Shown piece by piece: positions 35,096 to 43,878 of a stretch of DNA of 64,000 nucleotides. The notes under the pieces were generated by a model. That model saw only the letters and a program-made list of their open reading frames with translations. It was not told where the DNA came from and made no database searches. Every line of letters begins with the position of its first letter. Positions within the stretch are counted from its first letter, which is position 1. The translations under genes and the position numbers were made by a program. The DNA lies in contig JAGBHC010000009.1 in the NCBI GenBank assembly GCA_017935625.1, positions 1-64,000 on the forward strand. Reading direction: 5' to 3'. This stretch comes from Rikenellaceae bacterium (GTDB lineage Bacteria; Bacteroidota; Bacteroidia; Bacteroidales; Rikenellaceae).

Positions 35096-37303
35096 ATGAA
35101 AAAAACAGCTCTCCATACGCTCCTTCTCCTCGCCGCCTGCTGCACTCCGCACGCAGGCCGCGCCCAGGAGCCCGACAGCGTGCGCCACTACGACGTGGCC
35201 GAAGTGGTGGTGACCGCCACGCGCACCCCGCTCGCCCTGAAAGACACCCCCGTCATCACCCGCGTCATCGCCGCCGCGGATATCGCACGCGAAGGCATCG
35301 TCTCGCTGCCCGACCTGCTGCAGCGCGAACTGGCCGGCGTGGAGTTCCACCAGGCGGGCTACGGCACCTCCATGTCCTTCCAGGGACTCGACGCCCGTTA
35401 CGTGCTGATACTGGTGGACGGCGAGCGCATCGCCGGCGAGACCTACGGCAACATCGACTATTCGCGCATTCCGCTCTCCGACATCGAACGCATCGAAATC
35501 GTACGCGGCGCCTCCTCGGTGCTCTACGGCTCCAATGCCATGGGCGCCGTGGTGAACATCATCACCCGCATGCCAAAAAAACGGGTCGAGGTGCGCGGTT
35601 CGGTGCGCTACGGAACCCGCTACCAGAGCAACGGCGGCGAAGAGCTCGGCAAGAACGCCTCGGAAGCCGACCTCGGGAAATACCGCGACAAGATAGACCT
35701 GCCCAACGCCCACGCCACCCTCTCACTGGGGCTCAACCTGGGCAAAGTGCGCTCGCTCACCGCCTTCTCCTACCGCACCGTCGATGCCTACAAGGCCGTG
35801 GGGCGCCGCAGCGAGGAGCGCCGCTACCGCAACTGGAACCTCTACCGCGTCGGCTACCGGCCCGGTACGGGCGTCGCCATGATTCCCGTGCACCGGACCG
35901 CCGACACCACGGTGCTGGTGGCTCCCGACTCCAGGGGGCTGGGCGTGAGCGGATGGAGCGACCTCTCCCTCTCCCAGCGGCTCGACTACCGGCTCAGCGA
36001 CAAGTTCCGCTTCGAGCTCTCGGGCGGCTATTTCCGCAAACGCCGCTACGACTTCTTCGAGAGCATCGTGGACGAAAACCCCATGCCGGCGGCCATGACC
36101 GGCAAACAGTGGGCCTGGCACACCTACGAAGGCTACAACGTCAAGGCGCTCATGGAACACTCGCCCAGCCGCTTCCACAAGGTCTACCTCTCCTACATGC
36201 GCGACGTCTACGACCGCGGCGCGGACAGTCTGAGCGGCGTGCACACCCATAAGCAGCGCCACGTCTACAACATCCCCCGCCTGCTGTGGACCTGGAACGG
36301 CGAGGGCATCCACCGCCTGACCACGGGCGTGGAGCTGGTGAACGAACAGCTCAACCTCGACCTGCGCCCCGAACCCTACTCCTATGCCGACAAGGTGGAC
36401 ATGAACACCGTCTCGGCCTATCTCCAGGACGAGCTGCTGAGCGGCCGCCGGCTCAGCTTCGTGGCGGGTCTGCGCGGCGAATACAACAACCGTTTCGGCT
36501 GGCGGGCCACCCCCAAGCTCTCGGCCAAGTTCGACTGGCGCCGGCTCACCCTGCGCGCCAACTACTCCAACGGCTACCGCACCCCCTCGCTCAAGGAGAT
36601 GTACATGGAGCTGACCATCCCCATGCCGGGACTCCAGCAAATCGTGCGCGGCAACCAGAACCTCAAACCCGAATCGAACCACTACCTCTCGCTTTCGGCC
36701 GAATACGAAAACCGGGGGCTCGACCTCTCGGCCACGGTCTACAACAGCTTCTTCCGCAACAAGATTGACGTAGTGGGCCGTCAGGAGGGAACCGCCACCG
36801 TGCTGCTCTACGAGAACATCGACAAAAGCCGCATCGACGGCCTCGAGCTGACCGCCCGCTGGCGTCCCGCCCGACGCTGGCTGCTGCAACTCGACTACAA
36901 CTGGATATACCGCAACAGCAACACCCCCGGCGGCGACGCCCAGGCCACGCAATACATCTTCCCCAGCCCCCACACCGCCACCCTGAATGCCGAGTACGCC
37001 TTCTCGGTGGGACGCCTGCGCGTGGGCGTGAACGGTGCGGTGCGCTACATCGGAGCCAAGGAGTACGAGGACTTCATGAGCATCATCGACCTGCAGAAGG
37101 CGACCGTGGTCATGGGCAGCTACGCCTCGAGCCAGCCGGGCTACGCCGTATGCGACCTGTCGGCCAATTTCGACTTCCGGGGCCGCGTAGCCCTCACCGT
37201 GGGGGTCGAAAACCTCTTCGACCACTCGCCCGCCGTGGTGAGCTTCAACTCCGGAGTCACCGCCCCCCGCAGCGGATTCGCCCGCCTCTCGTTCGATTTC
37301 TGA
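35096..37303 (+). CDS. TonB-dependent outer-membrane receptor
   Basis: A 735-residue receptor with a signal peptide (MKKTALHTLLLLAACCTPHA to GRAQ), a TonB-box-like EVVVTATRTP, a plug domain (about 45-155; LVDGERIAGETYGNIDYSRI and IEIVRGASSVLYGSNAMGAV) and a 22-strand barrel ending in phenylalanine (RLSFDF). It lacks the N-terminal CarboxypepD_reg domain of SusC-type receptors and has no SusD partner. The type is BtuB/FepA/hemin-like, for a metal complex or vitamin rather than glycan; the ligand is undetermined. The ATG at 35096 is chosen because it starts the signal peptide directly. Confidence 0.9.
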   Translation: MKKTALHTLLLLAACCTPHAGRAQEPDSVRHYDVAEVVVTATRTPLALKDTPVITRVIAAADIAREGIVSLPDLLQRELAGVEFHQAGYGTSMSFQGLDARYVLILVDGERIAGETYGNIDYSRIPLSDIERIEIVRGASSVLYGSNAMGAVVNIITRMPKKRVEVRGSVRYGTRYQSNGGEELGKNASEADLGKYRDKIDLPNAHATLSLGLNLGKVRSLTAFSYRTVDAYKAVGRRSEERRYRNWNLYRVGYRPGTGVAMIPVHRTADTTVLVAPDSRGLGVSGWSDLSLSQRLDYRLSDKFRFELSGGYFRKRRYDFFESIVDENPMPAAMTGKQWAWHTYEGYNVKALMEHSPSRFHKVYLSYMRDVYDRGADSLSGVHTHKQRHVYNIPRLLWTWNGEGIHRLTTGVELVNEQLNLDLRPEPYSYADKVDMNTVSAYLQDELLSGRRLSFVAGLRGEYNNRFGWRATPKLSAKFDWRRLTLRANYSNGYRTPSLKEMYMELTIPMPGLQQIVRGNQNLKPESNHYLSLSAEYENRGLDLSATVYNSFFRNKIDVVGRQEGTATVLLYENIDKSRIDGLELTARWRPARRWLLQLDYNWIYRNSNTPGGDAQATQYIFPSPHTATLNAEYAFSVGRLRVGVNGAVRYIGAKEYEDFMSIIDLQKATVVMGSYASSQPGYAVCDLSANFDFRGRVALTVGVENLFDHSPAVVSFNSGVTAPRSGFARLSFDF

Positions 37304-37333
37304 CACAGGGCCCGCGACGGCCTCCGCCGCTCT

Positions 37334-37427
37334 GCGACCGCGCCAAAAAGGCACACCCCGACGCAAACGACAGTGCGGCACTGCCGGCGGCCGAACCGCT
37401 CCGCCGCCCCGCGACCGCGCCAAAAAG
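37334..37427 (+). repeat. Short direct repeat downstream of the receptor gene
   Basis: GCGACCGCGCCAAAAAG occurs at 37334-37350 and 37411-37427, each preceded by a similar CTCCGCCGC stretch, 77 nt apart. The second copy leads directly into the terminator hairpin. Confidence 0.6.
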
Positions 37428-37459
37428 AGGGCGCCTCCCCCAAAGGAAGGCGCCCTTTT
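37428..37459. terminator. Terminator between the receptor gene and prmA
   Basis: GAGGGCGCCTCC and GGAAGGCGCCC form a stem with a CCCAAA loop and a following TTTT, between convergent genes. Confidence 0.75.
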
Positions 37460-37508
37460 CAAATGCCGGTTCCCCGTCCGACTCCCGGCAGACCCGCTCC
37501 CGCAGCCG

Positions 37509-38336
37509 TCACTTGCGGCACACGACCGAAGCCCAGCCGTTGCGGGTGAAGGAGACGATGTCGTGCAGGCCCAGCGACGCGGCGCAGTCGCTCAGGGCGG
37601 GAATGTCCCGTTCGAGGATTCCGCTCATTATCAACTCTCCGCCCTCATCGAGCGAAGCCACGTAGCGCGCCATGTCGGCCAGCAGGATATTGCGGTTGAT
37701 ATTGGCCAGAATGAAGTCGTAGCGACGGCCCGCGATGGCCGATACGTCGCCCAGAATGGGGACGACCCGGTCGGCCACGCCGTTCTCGGCGATGTTCTCG
37801 CGGCAGTTTTCATAGGCCCACTCGTCGATATCGACGGCATCGACCCGTTCGGCCCCCCGCCGCACGGCGATGATGGCCAGCACGCCGGTGCCGCTGCCCA
37901 TGTCCAGCCCCCGCTTGCCGCTCAGGTCGCGCTCCAGAATGCGGGTCGCCACCAGGCAGGTGGTGTCGTGGTGCCCCGTGCCGAACGACATTTTGGGCAT
38001 GATGACGATGTCGTAGGGCAGCTCGGGATGCGGCGCGTGGAACGGCGCCCGGATGACGCACTCCCCGGTGACGGTCACCGGGTCGAAATTCGACTCCCAG
38101 AGGGCGTTCCAGTTCTGCGGCTCGATGGAGATGTAGCGCGCCCCGTGCACGCCGTAGCTCTCCAGCAGGGCATCGACCTCCGCCTTGCAATCGACCAGAC
38201 GCTCTTTGGGAATGTAGGCCTTCAGGGTGCGGCCCTCCTCGGTAAAACTCTCGAAGGGCAACTCCCCCAGTTCGGCCACCAGAATCTCCGACTGCTGTGC
38301 GTCGGCGGTGGAAATATTTAATTCGACGTAGTCCAT
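37509..38336 (-). CDS. prmA: Ribosomal protein L11 methyltransferase
   Basis: A 275-residue SAM-dependent methyltransferase that trimethylates L11. The SAM-binding motif is GLDMGSGTGVLAIIAVRRGA (about 142). The substrate motif FILANINRNILL (the NxxxN/NPPF-like post-I block) is intact, and FGTGHHDTTCL is the conserved pre-motif region. The N-terminal L11-recognition domain (1 to about 60) is shorter and more divergent than in E. coli, as is usual in Bacteroidetes. It diverges from xerD with a 56-nt gap. Confidence 0.92.
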   Translation of the reverse strand: MDYVELNISTADAQQSEILVAELGELPFESFTEEGRTLKAYIPKERLVDCKAEVDALLESYGVHGARYISIEPQNWNALWESNFDPVTVTGECVIRAPFHAPHPELPYDIVIMPKMSFGTGHHDTTCLVATRILERDLSGKRGLDMGSGTGVLAIIAVRRGAERVDAVDIDEWAYENCRENIAENGVADRVVPILGDVSAIAGRRYDFILANINRNILLADMARYVASLDEGGELIMSGILERDIPALSDCAASLGLHDIVSFTRNGWASVVCRK

Positions 38337-38378
38337 GTTTGCGGTAAAAAGTTTAATTTAGCACTCGAAACTTCAGGC

Positions 38379-38386
38379 CAAAGATA
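38379..38386 (-). promoter_or_regulatory. -7 box of prmA
   Basis: TATCTTTG on the minus strand, 43 nt before the prmA ATG and only 7 nt from the xerD start. A promoter here would extend into the xerD coding sequence. Confidence 0.5.
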
Positions 38387-38392
38387 CGAAAT

Positions 38393-39295
38393 ATGTCAGA
38401 AACAGACCGCCTCTGGAACGATTTTCTCGAAAAATACCGCTACTACATACAGCTCGAGAAGTCTTTGTCCGCCAACACAGTAGAGGCCTACCTGCGCGAT
38501 GCGCGCCGATTCGGGGAGTTCGTCCGTTCCCAGTACGGCGTGCGGCCCGCCGAGGTGACGGAGCGCATGGTGGAACACTTCATGGCCCGGCTCTACGACG
38601 AAGGCAAGAAGAAGAGCTCCCAGGGACGGACCCTGTCGGGGCTGCGCAGCTTCTACAACTATCTGACCATCAACGGCGACGTCGAAGAGGCCCCCACCGA
38701 GTTCATCGAGTCGCCCCAGGCGGGCCGGCCGCTGCCCGACGTGCTGAGCGTGGAGGAGATAGACGCCATCCTGGCCACCGCCGACCTCTCCTCGCCGCTG
38801 GGCATCCGCAACCGGGCGCTCCTCGAAACCCTGTACAGCTGCGGACTGCGCGTGTCGGAGGCGGTGAATCTGCGCCTCGGCGACCTCTTTTTCGACGAAC
38901 AAATCGTGCGGGTCACCGGCAAGGGCTCCAAACAGCGTCTGGTTCCCATGAGCGGCGAAGCGGTGCGACGCATCCGCGACTACCTGACCGTGCGGCACGC
39001 AAAAGGCGACTGCGACACGCTGTTTCTCAACAACCGCGGCCGCGGCCTCACCCGCGAAATGGTCTTCATCCTGCTCAAGCAAAGCGCCCGGAAGGCCGGC
39101 ATCGTCAAACACGTCAGCCCCCACTCCTTCCGCCACAGTTTCGCCACGCACCTGCTGCAGGGCGGGGCCGACATCCGGCAGGTGCAGGAGCTGCTGGGCC
39201 ACGCATCGGTCACCACCACCGAAATCTACACCCACCTGAACATCGACTCGCTCGCCGACTCGCTGCGCGCACACCACCCGCTCAGCAAACTCTGA
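38393..39295 (+). CDS. xerD: Chromosome dimer resolution tyrosine recombinase
   Basis: A 300-residue XerC/XerD-type recombinase that resolves chromosome dimers at dif with FtsK. The full catalytic set is present: R153 (CGLRVSEA), K177 (GKGSKQR), H244 and R247 (HSFRHSFATH), H270 (LGHASV) and nucleophile Y279 (EIYTH). The N-terminal SAM-like DNA-binding domain spans about 8-95. The length and the absence of phage or transposon genes nearby argue for the housekeeping enzyme, not an element integrase. XerC and XerD are hard to tell apart by eye; XerD is the better guess. Confidence 0.9.
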   Translation: MSETDRLWNDFLEKYRYYIQLEKSLSANTVEAYLRDARRFGEFVRSQYGVRPAEVTERMVEHFMARLYDEGKKKSSQGRTLSGLRSFYNYLTINGDVEEAPTEFIESPQAGRPLPDVLSVEEIDAILATADLSSPLGIRNRALLETLYSCGLRVSEAVNLRLGDLFFDEQIVRVTGKGSKQRLVPMSGEAVRRIRDYLTVRHAKGDCDTLFLNNRGRGLTREMVFILLKQSARKAGIVKHVSPHSFRHSFATHLLQGGADIRQVQELLGHASVTTTEIYTHLNIDSLADSLRAHHPLSKL

Positions 39296-39449
39296 GCCAC
39301 GCGCACCGGCTCCCCCGCAGGGAGCTCCGCATGCCCCCGACATGCCCGCCCCCGCCGCGGCGGGGGCGACGGTCCAAGAAGGCGAGCCCGCACCCGGATG
39401 CATCGCCGCCGCACGCAACGCATCCGCACTTCCGGACCGCATGCGACGA

Positions 39450-39484
39450 AACAGGCCGGAGGAGAATCTCCTCCGGCCTGTTCG
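39450..39484. terminator. Hairpin between xerD and sppA
   Basis: AACAGGCCGGAGGAG and TCCTCCGGCCTGTT form a perfect stem of about 14 bp with a 4-nt loop between convergent genes. It lacks a strong T run on either side. Confidence 0.65.
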
Positions 39485-39515
39485 CCGTTCCCCTGCGGAG
39501 AGGGACAACCGAGAC

Positions 39516-41336
39516 CTACTCGATTGTTATGTCGTATGCCATACGCGCCTGGACGCCGGTCTGGCCCAGCACGTCGCGCAGGTTGTTGTAGACCGACGCG
39601 AATTCGCCCAGCTGGGCCTCCAGGGCCGCACGTCCGCTGACCTTGGCCGAGAGGGCACTGATAATCATCGCGAACTTATCCTCGTCCTGCACGTACTCCT
39701 GCACCCGGAAGTCGTCGGCCACGCCGGCCCGGTCGGCAGCCAGCAGGATGGCGTCCATCAGACCGCCGAAGCCGTCCACCAGGCCTATCTCCTTGCCGCT
39801 CACGCCCGACCACACGCGTCCGCCGCCGATGGCATCCACGGCCTCCACGGTCATGTTACGCCCCTCGGCCACATGGCCTATGAAGGTCGAATAGACCCGC
39901 TCGATGCCCTGCATCGCCGCATCGTACTCCCGCTTGCTCAGGTTGCGGAAAGGCGAACCCATGTCGGCCGAGGGATTGGTCTGCGCGATGTCCACGGTGA
40001 TGCCCAGCTTCTCCTTGAGGGCGGGGCCGTAGTTGTAGAGCAGGCCGAACACGCCTATCGAACCGGTGATGGTCATCCGGTCGGCCAGAATCACGTCGCC
40101 CGGGCAGGAGATGTAGTATCCGCCGCTGGCCGCATATTCGCCCATCGAGACGATGACCGGCTTTTCGGCCTTCAGCAGCTCGATTTCACGCCACATGAGC
40201 TCCGAAGCCAGCGCACTGCCTCCGGGCGAATTCACGCGCAGCACCACGGCCTTCACCTTCTCGTCCTCGCGGGCGCGGGCGAACTCCTCCATCATGGCAT
40301 TGCCGCCGATGGCTCCGCGGCTGTTGCCGCCGTCCACAATCTGACCGTCGGCATAGATGACGGCTATCTTGTTCTTCGAGATGCTCTTGGGATTGAGCGA
40401 CACGTGCGACGCATAGCTGGAGAGCGAAACCGACGCGGGAACCTGCTCGCTCATCTCCATGCTGTCGGCAATCACGTCGCCCTGCCAGGTGAGCAGCAGG
40501 CTGTCGCTCACGGCCAGCTTGCGCAGCAGGTCATCGAACTGGTCCTCGTAGAGCAGACCGTCCACCAGGCCGGTTTCGACCGCATCCTCGGGCAGATTGA
40601 CGGCCAGCTCGGTGGCGTAGCGGTCGAGCGTCTCCACGGGAATGCCGCGCGAAGCCGAGATATCCTCCAGCACGGTATTCCACACCGTGCCGAGCAGCAC
40701 CTCCATCTGCAAGCGGTTCTCGGGGCTCATCTTATCCATGATATAGGGCTCCACGGCCGACTTGAAAGAGCCGTGACGCAGCACGATGGGCTCCACGCCC
40801 AGTTTGTCGAGCAGCCCCTTGTAGAACATAATCTGCGAGGCGAGGCCCTGCCAGCTCATGCCGCCCTCGGGATTCATGTAGACCTTGTCCGACACCGAGG
40901 CCAGGTAGTAGCCCAGCTGTCCCCAGGTCTCGCTGTAACTTACCACGAACTTGCCCGAGTTCTCCTTGAAGCGGAGCAGCGCCGCACGCAGCTCCTCCGC
41001 CCCGGCCATGCCGACGGAGGGGGTGTCGCGGATGACGATACCCAGGATGTTGTCGTCGTCGGCAGCCGCCTCGATGGCCGTAAGCGCCTTGTAGAGAGGA
41101 AGCCCCGAGCTGACGCTCATGTTAAGGTAGTCGAAGTTCGCGGCTCCGCTCTTGGGCGAATCCACGATGGTTTCGTTCAGGTCGATGGTCAGCACCGAAC
41201 CCGGTTCCACGACGACGGTGTCGTCGCCGAACATGGCCGCCAGACCGCCGATAACCGCGAATGTGAGAATAATCATGACCACACCGCCCGCTACGAATGC
41301 CAGCAGCGCCGCCAAAAAAGATTTAAAGAAATTCAT
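39516..41336 (-). CDS. sppA: Signal peptide peptidase, 67-kDa type
   Basis: A 606-residue membrane-anchored serine protease of family S49 that degrades cleaved signal peptides. It has one N-terminal helix (about 8-35), then duplicated S49 domains. The Ser-Lys dyad is split as in E. coli: K192 in GSFKSAVEPYIMDKMSPENR and S404 in GEYAASGGYYIS, with NSPGGSALASELMW (about 369) preceding it. The active site faces the periplasm. Its promoter is nearly identical to that of the NatAB operon at 55.6 kb. Confidence 0.95.
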   Translation of the reverse strand: MNFFKSFLAALLAFVAGGVVMIILTFAVIGGLAAMFGDDTVVVEPGSVLTIDLNETIVDSPKSGAANFDYLNMSVSSGLPLYKALTAIEAAADDDNILGIVIRDTPSVGMAGAEELRAALLRFKENSGKFVVSYSETWGQLGYYLASVSDKVYMNPEGGMSWQGLASQIMFYKGLLDKLGVEPIVLRHGSFKSAVEPYIMDKMSPENRLQMEVLLGTVWNTVLEDISASRGIPVETLDRYATELAVNLPEDAVETGLVDGLLYEDQFDDLLRKLAVSDSLLLTWQGDVIADSMEMSEQVPASVSLSSYASHVSLNPKSISKNKIAVIYADGQIVDGGNSRGAIGGNAMMEEFARAREDEKVKAVVLRVNSPGGSALASELMWREIELLKAEKPVIVSMGEYAASGGYYISCPGDVILADRMTITGSIGVFGLLYNYGPALKEKLGITVDIAQTNPSADMGSPFRNLSKREYDAAMQGIERVYSTFIGHVAEGRNMTVEAVDAIGGGRVWSGVSGKEIGLVDGFGGLMDAILLAADRAGVADDFRVQEYVQDEDKFAMIISALSAKVSGRAALEAQLGEFASVYNNLRDVLGQTGVQARMAYDITIE

Positions 41337-41382
41337 AATGCTGTATGTTTTGTTGTTTTCGTTCCGGACATGCCGATTTCAT

Positions 41383-41440
41383 GGTGCAAATATAGCAACA
41401 CGGTTTTGAAAAACAAAATATTTTTATCGAAAAACGATAT
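41383..41440 (-). promoter_or_regulatory. sppA promoter, shared 58-nt module
   Basis: On the minus strand TTTG (41417-41414), a 19-nt spacer and TATATTTG (41394-41387) make a perfect promoter 51 nt before sppA. Upstream of -33 is TATCGTTTTTCGATA, an inverted repeat with a T5 centre, followed by AAAATATTTTG. The whole 58 nt matches 55592-55649 at 52 positions, including the first 27 and last 12 without a mismatch. Confidence 0.85.
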
Positions 41441-41558
41441 TATTCCGTTTTCATCGGGAAACAGGTTCCGGGGAGCCATCGAGGAGCGCACCAAAGAACA
41501 CACCCGGGAACGCACGGGCCCGCGGCAGGTCGGTCCGCGGCAGATTGACCGGGAATCG
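41441..41558. other. Spacer upstream of the sppA promoter, no gene seen
   Basis: GC-rich non-coding sequence between the sppA promoter module and the nitroreductase terminator. Short CCGCGGCAGGTCGGTCCGCGG-like inverted repeats occur near 41520-41542, but I see no gene or promoter. Confidence 0.45.
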
Positions 41559-41594
41559 GAAAAAAGAGACCCGAATGCGAAAACGCATCCGGGT
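41559..41594 (-). terminator. Terminator of the nitroreductase gene
   Basis: On the minus strand ACCCGGATGCG, a TTTT loop and CGCATTCGGGT, then CTCTTTTTT. A clear intrinsic terminator about 125 nt after the stop codon. Confidence 0.8.
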
Positions 41595-41718
41595 ACGCAG
41601 GGATTCGTCCGGAGGAAAGATGCTTCCGGGTGCGGGAGAGTTCGCCCGGACGACAGGGATTTCATCCCGATGCGGGAGAATCGTCCGCAGCCGGACAGTT
41701 CTCCGGAAGCGGGGCCGC

Positions 41719-42249
41719 CTATCCGACCCAGATGATTTTGTCGCTGTCGTCCCGCTCCGAATGGGGTGCGGGCACCTTCTCGGGATAGCCCAGCACCACG
41801 AAGCAGAGCACGCGGCACCCGTCGGGCACGGGCAGGAACCCGCGCAGATACTCCTCGGCGCTCAGGCCGTCGGGTTCCTCCTTCCGGTGCGGACGACCGT
41901 TCACATGCACCCAGCAGGAGCCCAGTCCGTGCTCCTCGGCGGCCAGCTGCAGCACGGTGGCCGAGATGGCGCAGTTGTCCACCCACAGGTCGGTCAGCGA
42001 GCTGTCGCCCAGCACGGCCACGGCGCAGGGAGCCTCGGCGATGAAGGCCGAGCCGAAATCCCGCATGCGGGAAATCCGCTCCAGCGTTTCCCGGTTCTCC
42101 ACCACCATGAAACGGGTGGAGCGGGTGTTCTTGGACGAGGGGGCGGTCAGCGCCTCGGCGAGCAGCGTCTCCAGCAGCTCGCGGGAAACGCCGCGGCCGT
42201 CGAACCGGCGGACGCTGCGGCGTTTGCGAAGTAATTCGGTAAGTGTCAT
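41719..42249 (-). CDS. Nitroreductase-family FMN oxidoreductase
   Basis: A 176-residue flavoprotein of the nitroreductase superfamily. The N-terminal FMN phosphate motif is RKRRSVRRFDGR (about 8-19), the second motif is LTAPSSKNTRSTRF and the third is HGLGSCWVHVNG, ending VVLGYPEKVP. It is short for the family (often 180-220). The physiological substrate is unknown; quinones, nitroaromatics or flavins are all possible. It diverges from the HAD phosphatase. Confidence 0.88.
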   Translation of the reverse strand: MTLTELLRKRRSVRRFDGRGVSRELLETLLAEALTAPSSKNTRSTRFMVVENRETLERISRMRDFGSAFIAEAPCAVAVLGDSSLTDLWVDNCAISATVLQLAAEEHGLGSCWVHVNGRPHRKEEPDGLSAEEYLRGFLPVPDGCRVLCFVVLGYPEKVPAPHSERDDSDKIIWVG

Positions 42250-42289
42250 AACGATATCCGTACTAAACTCGTGATGTCGAGATTTTTTG

Positions 42290-42297
42290 CAAAAATA
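42290..42297 (-). promoter_or_regulatory. -7 box of the nitroreductase gene
   Basis: TATTTTTG on the minus strand, 40 nt before the ATG. A TTTG lies 14 nt upstream, shorter than the usual spacing. Confidence 0.45.
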
Positions 42298-42320
42298 ATA
42301 CAATTTCCGGCCAAAATACG

Positions 42321-42328
42321 TACCTTTG
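42321..42328 (+). promoter_or_regulatory. -7 box of the HAD phosphatase gene
   Basis: TACCTTTG, a perfect TAnnTTTG, 20 nt before the ATG at 42349. It supports that start over an upstream in-frame ATG at 42271, which lies before the promoter. Confidence 0.55.
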
Positions 42329-42348
42329 AGCGTTACTTCCCTATTATT

Positions 42349-43188
42349 ATGGACAAGAAGACCACAGTAGCCCTGATTTACGATTTCGACGGCACCCTCT
42401 CGCCCGGCAACATGCAGGAGTACGACTTCATTCCGGCCGTAGGCAAGAGCAACAAGGAGTTCTGGCACGACAGCAGCGAAATCGCCCGTCAGCAGGATGC
42501 CGACCCCATTCTCACCTACATGGCCAAGATGATTCGCGAGGCCCGCAGCACGGGGCTCTCCCTCAAGCGGGAGGCCTTCCGCGAGTCGGGACGCAAGATA
42601 CGCCTCTACCCCGGCGTGCAGGAGTGGTTCTCCCGCATGAACGCCTACGCCGCCCGACGGGGCATCGAGCTGCTGCACTACATCAACTCCAGCGGCATCA
42701 AGGAGATTATCGAAGGCACCCCCATCGCCGGCGAGTTCAAGAAGATATACGCCTGTTCGTTCCTCTACGACATCGACGGGGTGGCCTACTGGCCGGGCGT
42801 GGCGGTCAATTACACCAACAAGACGCAATTCATCTACAAGATAAACAAGGGCGTGGAACCCGTATGGGACTGCAAGCTGGTCAATCGCTACATCCCCGAG
42901 CACGAACGCCCCGTGCAGTTCCGCCACATGATATACATCGGCGACGGCACCACCGACATCCCCTGCATGAAGCTGGTCAAGAGCCAGGGCGGCCACTCCA
43001 TCGCGGTCTACAACCCCGAGGTGAAGAACGGACGCAAGGAACTCGCCCAGCTCATCCGCGACAACCGGGTGCACCGCGTCTGTCCGGCCGACTACACCGA
43101 CGGTTCGGAGCTCGACACGCTGGTCAAGGGCATCCTCTCCAAAATCGAAGCCGACCTCAACCTGGAACGGCTCATCGACGAAAAGTGA
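42349..43188 (+). CDS. HAD-superfamily phosphatase
   Basis: A 279-residue haloacid-dehalogenase-type hydrolase with motif I LIYDFDGTLSPG (nucleophile D near residue 13), motif II INSSGIKEII and motif IV YIGDGTTDIPCMKLVKSQGG. A helical cap (about 25-110) is inserted after motif I, the phosphoserine-phosphatase-like C1 arrangement. The substrate cannot be assigned. It is followed after 81 nt by rdgB and could be cotranscribed with it. Confidence 0.88.
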   Translation: MDKKTTVALIYDFDGTLSPGNMQEYDFIPAVGKSNKEFWHDSSEIARQQDADPILTYMAKMIREARSTGLSLKREAFRESGRKIRLYPGVQEWFSRMNAYAARRGIELLHYINSSGIKEIIEGTPIAGEFKKIYACSFLYDIDGVAYWPGVAVNYTNKTQFIYKINKGVEPVWDCKLVNRYIPEHERPVQFRHMIYIGDGTTDIPCMKLVKSQGGHSIAVYNPEVKNGRKELAQLIRDNRVHRVCPADYTDGSELDTLVKGILSKIEADLNLERLIDEK

Positions 43189-43269
43189 CGCGGCGGCCGC
43201 CCGCCGGGCGAGAAGACCTCTCCGGCAGCGGCCCGACCGGTACCGAACCCCCGAAAACAACCTTTTTCC

Positions 43270-43857
43270 ATGAAAATCGTATTCGCCACCAACAACCCCC
43301 ACAAACTGGCCGAGGTCCAGGAGATTCTCGGTCCCGGATTCGAACTCGCCACCCCCGCCGCATGCGGCATCACCGAAGAGATTCCCGAAACGGAGCCCAC
43401 TCTCGAGGGCAACGCCCGGCTCAAGGCCCGCTACATCTACGAACGCACCGGACTGGACTGCTTCGCCGACGACACCGGGCTGGAAGTGGCGGCGCTCGGC
43501 GGCGCTCCCGGAGTCTACTCGGCCCGCTACGCCGGCGGCCCGGGGCACGACTCGGCGGCCAACATGGCCTGTCTGCTCCGCAACATGGAGGGCATCGCCG
43601 ACCGCAGGGCCCGTTTCCGCACGGCGGTATGCCTCATCGAAGCGGGGCGCGAACACCTCTTCGAGGGGACGGTGGAGGGAGAAATCACCCGCGAGCCGGC
43701 CGGTTGCGACGGCTTCGGCTACGACCCCGTATTCCGCCCCGAAGGCCGGCAGTGCACCTTCGCCGAAATGAGTCACGAGGAGAAGAACGCCATCAGCCAC
43801 CGGGGCCGCGCCATGCAGCGCCTGGCCGCCTACCTCCACGCGGCAAAAGAGAAATAA
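43270..43857 (+). CDS. rdgB: Non-canonical purine NTP pyrophosphatase
   Basis: A 195-residue HAM1/RdgB enzyme that hydrolyses ITP, dITP and XTP to monophosphates and keeps them out of DNA. The signatures are the N-terminal FATNNPHKLAEVQ, the metal site FADDTGLEVAALGGAPGVYS, the base-recognition GFGYDPVFRPEG and the C-terminal SHRGRAMQ. Length is normal. It follows the HAD gene on the same strand. Confidence 0.95.
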   Translation: MKIVFATNNPHKLAEVQEILGPGFELATPAACGITEEIPETEPTLEGNARLKARYIYERTGLDCFADDTGLEVAALGGAPGVYSARYAGGPGHDSAANMACLLRNMEGIADRRARFRTAVCLIEAGREHLFEGTVEGEITREPAGCDGFGYDPVFRPEGRQCTFAEMSHEEKNAISHRGRAMQRLAAYLHAAKEK

Positions 43858-43878
43858 CCCCGCACCAGCCAGGGACCA

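Noticed and set aside
35096..37303. SusC-type glycan receptor linked to the pectin genes
   Set aside because: It lacks the CarboxypepD_reg domain and a SusD partner, and its plug is of the BtuB/FepA type.
38393..39295. Tyrosine recombinase as a sign of an integrated element
   Set aside because: It has XerD length and motifs and housekeeping neighbours, with no att repeats, tRNA target or cargo genes.
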